From Urechis unicinctus (lineage: Eukaryota; Annelida; Polychaeta; Xenopneusta; Urechidae): a stretch of 64,000 bases of DNA. Of the stretch, positions 50,600 to 64,000 are shown piece by piece. The translations under genes and the position numbers were made by a program. Under the pieces are notes generated by a model. It ran no database searches. It saw only the letters and a list, made by a program, of their open reading frames with translations, and was not told the DNA's origin. The number at the start of each line of letters is the position of its first letter. The first letter of the stretch is position 1. The stretch spans positions 34,220,059 to 34,284,058 of the forward strand of contig CM067343.1 in NCBI GenBank assembly GCA_034190875.2. Direction: 5' to 3'.

Positions 50600-50710
50600 G
50601 TCTACGTCCGTCATGAACGTCGAGTGTCACAGCTACCGTGTGAAAATTGTGATGACGTCATGGCGGTCGGTAACGACGTGACGGGGTGCCCGTCCAGTGA
50701 CGTCAGATGT
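50600..50710. promoter_or_regulatory. Candidate upstream region with two consensus CRE palindromes
   Basis: TGACGTCA occurs at 50653 and 50698, about 1.5 kb upstream of the SAM/RA start codon. CREB/ATF proteins bind this palindrome. The surrounding sequence is GC-richer than neighbouring DNA. A role as promoter or enhancer is inferred. Confidence 0.4.
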
Positions 50711-53409
50711 GTCATGACCTCAGCCGGAGATTTTCAGTAAAACTAACCAGTGCAACGTCCCTTTCCACACTGTGTCTCCCACAGTAACAATAGCCACATG
50801 GTAATTCCAAGTTCGATGCCTACCCTTAACATCTCGAAGGGGTTCGAACCCGCGGCAGCCAATACGAACTCAGACTAGCCAGAATTGCCACACGCGCCTG
50901 TTTCATTCAATTCAGAACCATAACTTAAGAAACATCAACGATTTATATTTACATCTCCAACCCTTAATAGTGAAGGGAGTGAACTTGTATACCATTACAA
51001 CACAGAAGCACATGTACTTTCGCACCACGATCTGTCGGGGACAGAGGGATCTTTATGGGTCCTTATTTACAAACACTCTACCTGAGTCATACAAAAGCCG
51101 CTGATAATCCAGATCACATTCAGGAAACCTGTCCTGTCGCGATACCTGCTGTGTTCTCGTCAATTGCCAGGTAATGCCACGACGCACAGGTAAAGTAAGC
51201 CGTGTTCGCTCTCCAGGTAAACGCGGCCTATCAGGGGCCACTAACATCGTCCCTTTTGGAGTCACGAGCGCGGCTTGTCTTGACGTCGTCCACAGATCTG
51301 TCAAATCAAGCGTGCTCGTTAGACCAGAAGGATCTAGGCGTACGTAACACGGATCAAGAGACCAATGAAGGTGAAAATGCGATTGATCTCTTTCAGGTAG
51401 CTCAGTGGGCGGTGAGTGATTACCTGAGGAGTAAGTGGTTAAGGTAATTATGACGCAGAGCCGCTTCAGGTATTTATGCTATGCTCTTGTTCGATTCACA
51501 ACTATGACCTTCACTTTGTTTAAACTCATTTAACCAGGGTTATCTACTCTGTAGCGCCAATAAACACGAGACGATGGAACGGTCACCTGCATGGGTCAAA
51601 CCAATCAATTAGAATCCGCTTGATTGGTATAACAAATCATAGAAGTTTAATGACCACTCATCGATTTAACTGCACCGTAGCCACTGACCATTAACTAGTT
51701 CACGCTACCACCATCACACACAGTAGCATCGACACAGACAATCAAATACTGCCTGGATTGAACAAATGGGGGGACACCTATTTTTACATCGTGCGCACGA
51801 TCTTTCACGATAATTTCGATGTGTTACTTTGCAGCTCAGTGAAGCCTGATCAGTATTGGCGCACAATGGGTACAAAAAAAACGGCTAATTTATTCTTTCA
51901 GCTTTTTATGTAATAAGCGTATTGAGTGAGTGGCTTCCGTCTTATTTAGTTATTCAAGTCCGACAGCTAAGAGGAATCAGCTTTGATAACTACTTCTATT
52001 TTCCAATCTCTCCCCCTCGTGACCCTGCACTTCATGGAATCACTTTATCGATGTGAGTTATGAGTTGTGAAGCCCCAAATGTCTCCCCCGGATTCACGTC
52101 AGGTCTGCTGCAATCAAATGCACTTCCGCAAGCCTCGCATTCGACTCATCGAGCGGACGCTTGACTTCACCATTTGTTGTTAACTAGAACACGAGAACTC
52201 GGATCTCCATGCCATATTTCCGAGCGCCGATCAGGCGGGTCAGATCATAGCAACTTGTGCATGTGCACTCCAGCTAGCTTAACAGCACCTGCTTTATAAA
52301 CGAATAAGTGTCTTACTGGCTATCAAAGCGCCAGTAGACGTCGCGATACACTCGCTTCAGATCCACAGCGTACACATTCAAAAAGCTTCAATGAATACAG
52401 GAGAGGAATATACACATAAGTAACACCCACTCAATCAGGCCGACGTGTCTGCTAACCCACCATAAACCAGGTTTTCATTAAGCTCAAGAATAACGGCTGT
52501 TTTCAGCGTCGTAACACCCAAGTCATTGTCATCACAAATGGAATGTTAAGTGGATATGTCAATACAGACGACGCTACCTTACAAAATAACACGACCTCCG
52601 GCCCTCGCTGCCGTCTGATGCCCTCCCTCCCCAACCCCCCCCCCCCCCCCCCCGCCTTACACCCCCCAAGAGAGCCAGGTTCAATACTCATTCTAGAGAA
52701 CCGCTTTCAATGAATTTGGTAGAATCTTTGTGAGGAAAATAAACGTGCGTACTTAAATCCTCATTGCATTGCGGTATCACCTGTGACATTAACCCGGCCA
52801 GGTGTTATTTATACACTACCGCACCTGGGCTATCATAGAACAATATAATGTTATGGTCACTTATTCTGATATAGAATGTGAAGTCGTTCATTCAAATGAC
52901 TTAGTATGTCAAACTTTAACATATATCATTCAATATATGTACATGGTTGTAGTTGATGTCAGTAATTTACTTCTGCGAAAAGGGGTGTTTTTAGCAGGGA
53001 AACTTTGGAATACAAACTAGAACCATCGAACAGACCCAGAAAGGAATAGCACACATTACCGTGATTAACAATTCGAAACTTGATAAGTGATAATCGTGAT
53101 CGATAATTGATTTGATTAAATCAATTAATTTGGGTGATAACAGTAGTCAAAGAATAATCAGCTAATGGGATGGCTGCAGGTGATGTGAGAGAGGTGTTGT
53201 ATAATGTGACCTGGACGAATACCTGTGTGATAACATTACACTCATTGATTGATGGGGCAAGCCTCAGCAGCTTCGTGATGCTGGCGTGGTTACTGGTTTG
53301 GGATGCCTGTCTGCGAGCCAACATACGGGAGGTATAGCAACCTTAAGGGCAATACAGGTAAGGTTAGTATGATTAAAACGACAGGTATAAGGTGTAACTG
53401 GGTGAGCGA

Positions 53410-53740
53410 AAGGTGGGACGAAGACATGGACGTATGGATTGATGAATGGATGAAAATGAATAGTGTTAATAAAACAACGAGTTGATTTCGCGACTGTGGT
53501 GGTTTGGGATGGTTATGGGGCTTGTAAGCGTCCACTTGTGACAGCATTGCTATGTCACGCTCTGGGTTGCGAGCCACCACCGCTCAGTCACAAGTCCAAC
53601 GCGATGCCAATGACAAATCGGGTCGGATCTAATGACGGATGGATGGATGAATTAATCGATTGGTGGATGTTTGGAAGAAAGAACGGGCGGATGAATTGAT
53701 AGATTGGAGAATGAATAGATGGACGAATGGACAGATGGAA
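53410..53740. repeat. Degenerate GGAT/TGAA tetranucleotide repeats
   Basis: Recurrent GGATTGATGAATGGATGAA and GGATGGATGAATTAATCGA-type runs on the plus strand. They are too degenerate to give a fixed period by eye. Confidence 0.6.
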
Positions 53741-55974
53741 GAGTGGATATACGGACGCGAGAGTACGAGGTGAGGTAGAGCTGGGGACGAGAGAGGACAC
53801 ACCGCAGATACAATAAAGAAATGTCACGGCACGCGATCTAGCGTTGTGTTACGTAAATTAACGCGACATATGGTCCGTATCGGATTGGCTACATAATCTT
53901 CATTCTACTCGTCCGACAATCAACTGAGTGTCAATAAGGCTAGGTACACAGAGATTGGAGAGCGAACGGCAGCTGCAACTGCGGCGTACGTCTCGACGCT
54001 CATTCAAGGTATTACCTCGATCCGTGCAATGAGTTGGTTACTCAATAATCGTTGTATCACAGGGAAATCCATTCTTTAATAGTCATGGTTGTGCAAAGAA
54101 ATTAATTGGAAAGCAGACCATTCAATTTGTGAAGAGAATTGCCATCATTGCTTACTGAATTCGTCTTATGGGCCATGTGCTCTCAAGATCGGAATTGATT
54201 GTTAGTGCAAGGTGCGTGGAGCGACGCTGAACATACGAAGTTATTTGCAGATATCATCAATTAATGCTCAGCTCTAAAATCCAAGTTCCTGTTCAGATGC
54301 CAGAGAAAATGGAAACGCACGCAGCGACAGCTGTGTGCTGCTGAATCATACATGTGCTTGCTGGTGCACAATAAACGGGGACAACTGAGTCTCGATAACC
54401 TGTTTTAACCGTCCCGATATAGCTCACAAAACGCCCCTTGATGTCAAAATGTCACCAACGTTAAATAGCAAAAACATAATACAAAGATAAACACAATAGC
54501 TCGACCGGAGGGACTTACCTGGCAGGGATACAAACTGGCACTTCCGGGTTTTTAGAACTACACATCCGATTTCCAGCGTCCACTTGACATCTATTCCACA
54601 ACGTGACACGTTAAGGTTGGTTGAGCTTTGCGATTTATCCACACGCGGGAAGAGATACCACTCAAATCTGACCAATGTGACTCGTAAGCTACGTATCAGC
54701 GTGAATAAGTAATCAAACAGGGGCAGCCCCAGAATACAACAATAAGGTATCGATCTCCGGCGCGTTGTTTCATGGTTTTACCCGTCTGCCCAGTTTAATA
54801 TCCTATTCTGTCAGCTGCTGTGAAAATCGATGCAATGCGTTCAAACCAGCTGGCACCGATATAGGATTTCTGCGTGACTAATCCCGTGCCAGGGTGAAAT
54901 AGAGTGTTGTTTAGCGAACATATACGATATTTTGTGATTACTTGGGTGTGAGTGTGGCTCGCCCTATGTATTGATCTAACAAGCGCTCCGTAAGACGAGG
55001 TATATATCGGGACGGTGTGACATTAGTTTAACGTGCTCGGCGAGTGGCCAATGGTTTCCCTTCGTCTGAGAGTAATGGGGTGTTTAGAAGTTGGAGGGGT
55101 TACTTTTATTTGACCTGAAAATGACTTACAAATATATTCAATATTTACTTGTACTGTGATATTCATTTCATCAGTATTATTTTTTTCCACATTTTCTAAT
55201 CACCGAGTGAGAGTACAAACTAGTACTCTTGTCCACGAGACCTGTTGTGGATTGCCAAGCATGGCTATTCGTCAACATGTCAGTTTTGATGGAGTGCCCC
55301 CGCTCTGTCCAACCATATAAGTATGTTAAAAAGGGTCAACATTACCCAAAACACTGGACTTCCCCATGAGACACCTAATCAAATAACTTCATGAGTATAC
55401 ACGTGTCACTTAGCCATGTCGGGGGAGGGGGTGTGTGTAAATCTTAAAGGTTTCAAATCCCAAGCGACCACCACAGTATTGTCCGTTAAAGTCGTGAACG
55501 GCCAGATTGTTTGGAGGAAAGGCTTCACGAGGACCTCTTTGGTTGAAGAGCTGGTCATCAATCAGTGGTAATTCTAGAGGCTCTTCAGACACAGGCGATC
55601 TCAGAGAGAGAGAGAGAGTTTGGTGGCGGACTCCAGGGGTTTTGATGAGTACGTTTGAGGTGCTCGTTAACAACTGGCTTACAAATGCGTCGAGAAAATG
55701 TGCTTGAATTCCATTCATAGAAATCGGCGAAAGCGAAAACGAACGCATCAATCATCGCAGCTCGTTTTATAACGGGAATAAAACTTCTTTACACTATATT
55801 GCCCTTCACAAACCAATGATTAGTGCTGTTTACTGCGTAGATGTTTGAGTACGGTCGTGTTAATGTCATTTTGTATCATTCTACGGTTTACAAGACACAC
55901 ACACAAATACACACACACACAAATACACACACACATACACCACATACACACGAGCCCCCCCCCCCCACACACAC

Positions 55975-58755
<2,781 letters not shown>

Positions 58756-59655
58756 ATGGCAATGTTTGTTAATCGCACAGTGTCTTGTTCGGTGATGACA
58801 AACAAATTGCTGCTTACGAGCTTCTGGCGAAACTTTGGTCCAAGTTCAAGGGTATTATCGTCCGCTGTCAGTAATGTTCGGTTGCTTGTTGGGCATCATG
58901 AAACAAGGTCATCGATTAATCTGATTGGATACTCTACCTACAAAGACAAACCAGTCTTCGACAAGCTTTTGCGAGAAACTCCTATGTGCGTTTTGTCTGT
59001 AAGAAGTTATGCTAAGGGGAAAGACAAGGGAGGAAAAAATAAGAAGAAGGCCGGCGGAAAGGGTGGGAAAAAACCCAAAGTAGAACTCAGCGAAGATGAA
59101 CTGGCGTCTGTGGTCGACTTCGAGGGATTTAAGTGCGAATTGGAGCAGGCCCTTAGTGACCTCAAACTTCAGTATCAGCAGCAATTGTCATTACGGACAA
59201 ATGTTGGAACATTCGACAGTTTAGTTGTGGAAACTGAGGACGGGAACATTCCCCTGATAAGAATTGGACGTGTGGTTATGAAGAATCCAACATTGGCCGT
59301 CATTAATATGACAGCCAATCCCAGGTATACCAGTGCTGTGGCAAAAGCCATTGAGAATTCTGGTATGAATTTAAATCCACAACAAGATGGTACTTCTATA
59401 TTTGTGCCAATTCCCAAAGTAACTAGAGAACACAGGGAAAAATTAGCCAAAAATGCGAAGATGCTTAGCGATAAGACTAAAGATAAACTGAAAGTTATCC
59501 AAAACAATTGTATCCGTGCCATCAAAAAGGTGCAAGACTCGCATTCAGCTGACTTGATCCATAATGTTCAAGACACCGTTCAATTGGTAGCCCACGAGTT
59601 TATGCTGCAGGCAGATACTCTGATGCAGCAAAAGAAAGATGAATTACTTTCTTGA
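58756..59655 (+). CDS. MRRF: Mitochondrial ribosome recycling factor, intronless
   Basis: A 299-residue protein that splits mitochondrial post-termination ribosomes with a translocase. Residues 1-85 look like a mitochondrial targeting region, ending R-S-Y-A-K-G-K, followed by a Lys/Gly-rich linker (86-110). The RRF domain spans about 118-298. It includes I-R-I-G-R-V-V-M-K-N-P, SGMNLNP (202-208), P-I-P-K-V-T-R-E-H-R-E (219-229) and a C-terminal helix ending K-K-D-E-L-L-S, all in the family order. The ATG at 58756 is followed by a second ATG at 58762; either would keep the presequence. Vertebrate MRRF is split into several exons, so a single exon is notable, but no poly(A) tail or flanking repeat marks it as a retrocopy. 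It converges on NMRK. Confidence 0.95.
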   Translation: MAMFVNRTVSCSVMTNKLLLTSFWRNFGPSSRVLSSAVSNVRLLVGHHETRSSINLIGYSTYKDKPVFDKLLRETPMCVLSVRSYAKGKDKGGKNKKKAGGKGGKKPKVELSEDELASVVDFEGFKCELEQALSDLKLQYQQQLSLRTNVGTFDSLVVETEDGNIPLIRIGRVVMKNPTLAVINMTANPRYTSAVAKAIENSGMNLNPQQDGTSIFVPIPKVTREHREKLAKNAKMLSDKTKDKLKVIQNNCIRAIKKVQDSHSADLIHNVQDTVQLVAHEFMLQADTLMQQKKDELLS

Positions 59656-59676
59656 ACAATTTAATATAGAAACTAG

Positions 59677-59705
59677 AATAAAATCTATAAAATCCTACCA
59701 ATAAA
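59677..59705 (+). terminator. Two AATAAA poly(A) signals of MRRF
   Basis: AATAAA at 59677-59682 and 59700-59705, 20 to 50 bases after the stop. A T/G-rich stretch follows (59711-59727). Confidence 0.75.
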
Positions 59706-61222
59706 TATGCATTTTTGTTGTTTGCTTTCATTGCGTTGCAGTTGTCACATCAATAGGTATACTTTAAATATATTAGCACGTTCTATCTTTTCCATACCAC
59801 TTTGAACATCAGACTAAATGTTATCAGTCAACAATTTGAGAAGGAACACAGAAATTTCCAGTCTGATTCCTCCAAATAATTTATAGAAAAGCCTTGTTCT
59901 AGATGAATGACATGGCATTAATTGCAGTCAGAACAAGTGTTCCTCCGTAGTCGTATCCGAGGGGTAGAGTCTAGACTGGGCAGAACTAAAGCAATTGAAT
60001 ATTGTATTTGGAAAAACCTGCATTTGGAAATCTGCATTTTAAGCAGCTTTTGCCTTCATTGCCAAGGTTTTAATAGCTTACTTTTCTGATAACAGAGTAC
60101 ATATTACTTGTCACATAATATGAGATGTGGAATGAGTGATAGTATTGATTTTCATAAGAGGTGTGCAGTAACCAAGTTGGAGAGGGGTAAGCCACACAAA
60201 TGAGAATTTGTTTTCAAATCTTTGGTGTAAATAGTCGATTTATTTTATGAGACTTGCATAATTTTCGTAGTAAATGGAACTAAATCAAGAGTTCAAGCCA
60301 AATAACAGGAACTTAAAATCCTGTACTTCTGTAAATATATTAGTTGTACTAGAGAATGATTCGATCAATGGTCAACCAGAGTTATAAAACTGGAGGAGAG
60401 AATGTTCATTTAGTTAATTTAATAGCTGTAGCTATTTATCTTTTGTTAGTGTTTTGGGGAATTTTTGCACTGTGGCATGTCTCACCACTTGACGGCTGAT
60501 GTTATTTCTCCAATCAATGTCATTACAAATATTTTAGCGCAGAACTGATGCACCTAAAAGGCTGACAGGTCATTGGATATAAGTGTGCGTGTGTTGCTGT
60601 TGGATGAATGAAGCGGTGCTTGAAAAATGCTACATTAGCCCTTAGCATGGGTCAGCCATAGTATGCAAATTGGAAAGTTCATCTTATGGTTGACTGTGTG
60701 ACATCTCCATGCTAGTTCGGGAAATATCGTTGTACCGACAGGACAAGTTGAGCAAAGAGATACACTAACAGAATTTCGTATGGGGAGGCACGGATATCGT
60801 TATTATTAAGGAAGACGTAATAGGGGATTAAATATGGTAATGATTACGCCGAAATCATTATATTTGGCATCTCTTCATTATTATTTATGTTATCTTGCTT
60901 AAAGATGGGGGTCCCACCCCAAGCTTCAGTGTTACATAGGTATAAAAGTAAAAGATGTTCCACTATCTGACAAATTCTTTTGGCCTCAAGCATTTTGAAG
61001 AAGTGAATCTCGACCTGTAAATGAACCTGCTGGTCCATCTTCTAAATATTATTGATATATCTTCGAATGAAATGAAAGGTTTGAAGCACACCAGGTCTTC
61101 ATGAATGCACTTTTAATTTCATAGTTTTATTAACAACAGATCACAAAGTGATAACGGGATGAATCGCAAAAATATCTCACATGTTAACTTCTTGGGAATG
61201 GCATATAATTGAGTATCAAAGT
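59706..61222. other. Intergenic between convergent MRRF and NMRK
   Basis: This stretch holds the 3' flanks of the two genes. An AATAAA on the minus strand at 61126-61131 lies about 90 bases after the NMRK stop. No other gene was seen. Confidence 0.5.
61126..61131 (-). terminator. Poly(A) signal of NMRK
   Basis: AATAAA on the minus strand (TTTATT on the plus strand), about 92 bases beyond the NMRK stop codon. Confidence 0.55.
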
Positions 61223-62805
61223 TTAATTATCATCATTTTTATGATTTCCTAGGACAAGATCGATTCTGTGTAAAACACTGTTAAAAATCTGTTCTTGTGA
61301 TAGATTTCCATTCAGATATGCTGGAAAAAAAAATAGAGAAGAAATATTAAACCTCAAATTCAACATAAGGATATTTTCAAACTGCTTTGAACATTTTTTC
61401 TTTCTCAATCAAGAGCAAGATGGTTTCACAAGCACTTTTTTCATGAGGTTTGTGTGAAGATTTCCATGATTCTTTTAAATCGCCATTCCTGCCAGACAAT
61501 TCAATGTAACTACCAACAACAAATCCGGTGATCATATGCAATGAGGAATTAAACATTATGGCAGGACCAAATTGTAACGTTTTAGTTTTACATAATTTTC
61601 ACAGCTCAATTTTGAGGACAACAGAGCCTTCATATTATCAGAGCACTTCACAGCGTCCCAGAGGGCTCCTCGCACATGCTGATCCGCAGCTGGGGCATAT
61701 TTTCACACACCCCCCCTAATCATAAAAGTGGGTGAAATACTAACAAGTGTTCTGTATCATGCCCCAAATGCCAAGTAATTAAACCACATCAGTGCCATGC
61801 TAAAGTGTATTTTTAAGGGCATTTTTTAAATACATTCTAGAAGATAAATTAACAATGTGCACCACCTAAATGTATCAGATTCACACAATCCTCATTTGTG
61901 AGTGGGACTTTGAACACATGGTCAATGGTAACTTTTTTATTTTAAGAAACTGCAGGACTTAATATTTGGCCTAAAATATACAATAGGTCTTCTGAGTGCT
62001 AAGAAGCAGCAGGTTCAAATCCCCATTGGGCAAATTGAAAACGAGATATTTATAAGTTTTCGTATTGATTGTCATAGGTGTCAAAGGTCACACAGAGGTG
62101 ATTATAAGGATAGGTGAATGGCATTAAATAATGTTTATGGTGAACGGTTGGAAAGTACAGCTGCATTTTACATACTGCTGAGGACAACCGCACTGTATTA
62201 TCTATATTGATACACAGTAGAGTCAGGCTGAGCTACTTACTAATGCCATGCTGGTCTTGAAGCTCATCCTTGTACTGCAGGTATAATGGCCACACCACTG
62301 CATCAAAGTATCCCATGGGCTCAGGTGGTTCATAACTCCTCAGTCTAAACATGCAGAAGTAATGTAGCTGATTTTAATGGAGACAACTTTAAAATTTCCT
62401 TCTGAAATACAATTTTATTTATACAAATAAACAAGCAAAAAAATGTTTTGAGTTTAAGATGAGTATCAAACACTTATTTGACTTACTTGCGTCTTTTCCA
62501 GCATTCATCTCGCTCCAGAGTGACAAATATTTTCTTGTCAAATAGAGGCACCAAATCACTGCAAGCACAAAAACATGAACCTGTCTTTTCATAAGAATGC
62601 AATGATTGGAAAATGAAGAATGTAAGCTTGGTCAAAAGTAACAATTTATCATCATCAAACCATGACATAAACACTGACCTGTGATTGAAAATTAAGATCC
62701 CTTCTACAAATAATATTGAGGTGTCAACGCTGGCTATCTGGTCTGCCTTGCTCCTCCAGCTGTTTATGTCACCAGCAAAACGCTTGATATCCACAGAAGA
62801 TATAA
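61223..62805 (-). CDS. NMRK: Nicotinamide riboside kinase, 3' part (four exons), 5' end missing
   Basis: Phosphorylates nicotinamide riboside to NMN in NAD salvage. Exons joined in phase: 62679-62805, 62487-62558, 62241-62344, 61223-61320. They encode D-I-N-S-W-R-S-K and I-L-F-V-E-G-I-L-I-F-N-H, then L-F-D-K-K-I-F-V-T-L-E-R-D-E-C-W-K-R-R, then Y-E-P-P-E-P-M-G-Y-F-D-A-V-V-W-P-L-Y, then Y-L-N-G-N-L-S-Q-E-Q-I-F. These match NMRK1/2 in order and spacing. The N-terminal exons with the ATP-binding P-loop should lie to the right. I found no in-frame G-x-x-G-x-G-K-T/S in 62806-64000, so they are probably beyond the window. NMRK1 and NMRK2 cannot be told apart from this part. Confidence 0.9.
61960..62050 (+). 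repeat. Possible tRNA-derived SINE remnant in an NMRK intron
   Basis: GGTTCAAATCC at about 62011-62021 fits a pol III B box, and TTGGCCTAAAA about 45 bases upstream could be a weak A box. No tRNA cloverleaf or tail is clear. Confidence 0.25.
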
Positions 62806-64000
62806 CTGTAAAAACAAAATAAGCTCACTGCTATGCTTTTGAGGTGTGGTTCACATAGAACTGCACTACCAAACCACAATAAACAGAGGATCTCGTGGGC
62901 AAATTAGCCCATATTTCTGCTGTACATCATGCATCGTAATGAGACTTTACTATTCATATTTTCCACACCATGATCTCTCATATATCCTCTGAAATGGGTT
63001 GACGAGAGAGATCATGATGTTCCCACAACCAGCTCACAGCTGTTAATCATTGGCTAGAACTCAAATATGGGCAACAATGCTGTGATACTCCTCTCAAGAC
63101 CTCATTCTATATATACAGTGATCCCTCTCCCATCTTACCACTCTACTTCCCGCTGAAACTGGCAGAATACTCGGTAGACCAGAAAGAATCATGGCCCAAG
63201 GCATATGTCGTGGATGATGACTCGGACATCAATTAATACATATTTTAAATAGATTTTGTGCAGAGATTGTAATGCAGCAAATTAGTTCAATATCTTATAA
63301 GGTACCGTCCAATCAGACAAACGATGCTGTTTTTTTCATTACATGAGAAAAAAAAATCAAAACCTTCTCAGTGAGTTGTGCAGGCGATGACATTTCCGCT
63401 CACTGATGCAGAGTTGGCGAAAATCACCAGACCATCTGACCTTGAGGATAACAAATTGAAAGGTCTCACAGTATGCCTCATCACATTAGTCCTACGGGCA
63501 GATGTGTAGTTCCATAGTGATTTGAGAGATGAAAAAGAGAAGAGGGGAGATTTAGAAAAGCCGGACTTAAAAACCAGCTGGCAATGTTGTGAGTCATCTT
63601 TGGTGAATTCCAAATGATATATTTAAACACGCCAATAACGCATAACTATTAGCCAACACCAGCTGTCATTCTGCTAGCTACTACAAATAGAAGCGGCTTA
63701 TTGTAGGTCTTGTATGCCGAAGTTAAAAATAATACAACATATACATGAGCTTTACTTAAATTAATACCATTAAAAACTGTTTCCGTTTAAGCATATCATG
63801 ACGAATAGTTTTCCAACTATTCCCCCTCAACAATGTTACAGTAGTGTATCTGCAATGTCTATGTGTCTCACACCTTAAGCTCATTGGTTAAGGAAAGGAT
63901 TTCTTTATGCCTCAGCAGTTTTGCCCCCCCATTACTTAAAGATCATATGTCGATAAAAAAAATCATGTCCGGCAGGAATCTTGTAGGTCCGGTATAAGTG
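62806..64000. other. NMRK upstream intron or flank
   Basis: No coding exon could be supported. An 81-codon minus-strand ORF at 63368-63613 lacks P-loop or kinase features. A run of seven Cs near 63925-63931 lies in a sequence that on the minus strand reads N-G-G-A-K-L-L-R, which does not fit a P-loop in frame. Confidence 0.4.

Noticed and set aside
50800-50880. tRNA-like GGTTCGAACC
   Set aside because: The flanking bases do not pair as a T arm on either strand and no cloverleaf can be built.
58909-59525. Minus-strand ORFs inside MRRF
   Set aside because: Antisense shadows of MRRF.
63368-63613. Candidate first exon of NMRK
   Set aside because: The translation has no P-loop or NMRK similarity, and no in-phase junction to 62805 was found.

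Overview
This is AT-rich metazoan nuclear DNA. Split genes have GT..AG introns in consistent phase, AATAAA signals, microsatellites and a decayed non-LTR retrotransposon. The gene content is animal: a rhodopsin-type GPCR, a mitochondrial ribosome recycling factor, a nicotinamide riboside kinase, and SAM/RA/PDZ scaffolds. An invertebrate, probably marine, is likely, but the phylum cannot be fixed from the sequence alone.

Layout. (1) 1-17.5 kb has no intact gene. It holds a pure (AT)n tract and scattered eroded copies of a few modules. Some of these still show protein-like, mostly synonymous divergence, so I read them as remains of an old multicopy coding family. (2) 17.5-33 kb is a duplicated GPCR locus on the minus strand. 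A nearly complete single-exon receptor (17.56-18.63 kb) has one +1 frameshift. A truncated, deleted copy lies at 28.2-28.6 kb. Short related ORF modules lie upstream of both. A degraded LINE, a foldback MITE-like element, a 25-bp minisatellite with higher-order structure and ATGATG-rich DNA fill the rest. (3) 32.8-49.1 kb holds two consecutive minus-strand gene models whose exons I joined by splice sites and phase. The upstream model (38.2-49.1 kb, possibly to 37.9 kb) encodes a low-complexity N-terminus, SAM, coiled coil, SAM, RA and an RA-like domain. The downstream model (32.8-37.2 kb) encodes an acidic N-terminus, coiled coil, PDZ, coiled coil, and a C-terminus resembling the Rab11-FIP Rab-binding motif. 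They may be two genes or one gene with an internal start. (4) 49.1-58.7 kb is mostly intergenic, with CRE-like palindromes, simple repeats and long (AT)n tracts. (5) 58.76-59.66 kb is an intronless MRRF gene on the plus strand. It converges on a minus-strand NMRK gene (61.2-62.8 kb and beyond) whose first exons I could not find.

The strongest candidate for something new is the 32.8-49.1 kb pair. Two SAM domains, two RA-type domains, a PDZ domain and a possible Rab11-binding tail sit in one collinear stretch. If they form one protein, it would be a Ras/Rap-Rab11 scaffold of a kind I do not recognise. Second is the eroded module family around the GPCR duplication. All exon joins are by eye; no alignment or database search was run.
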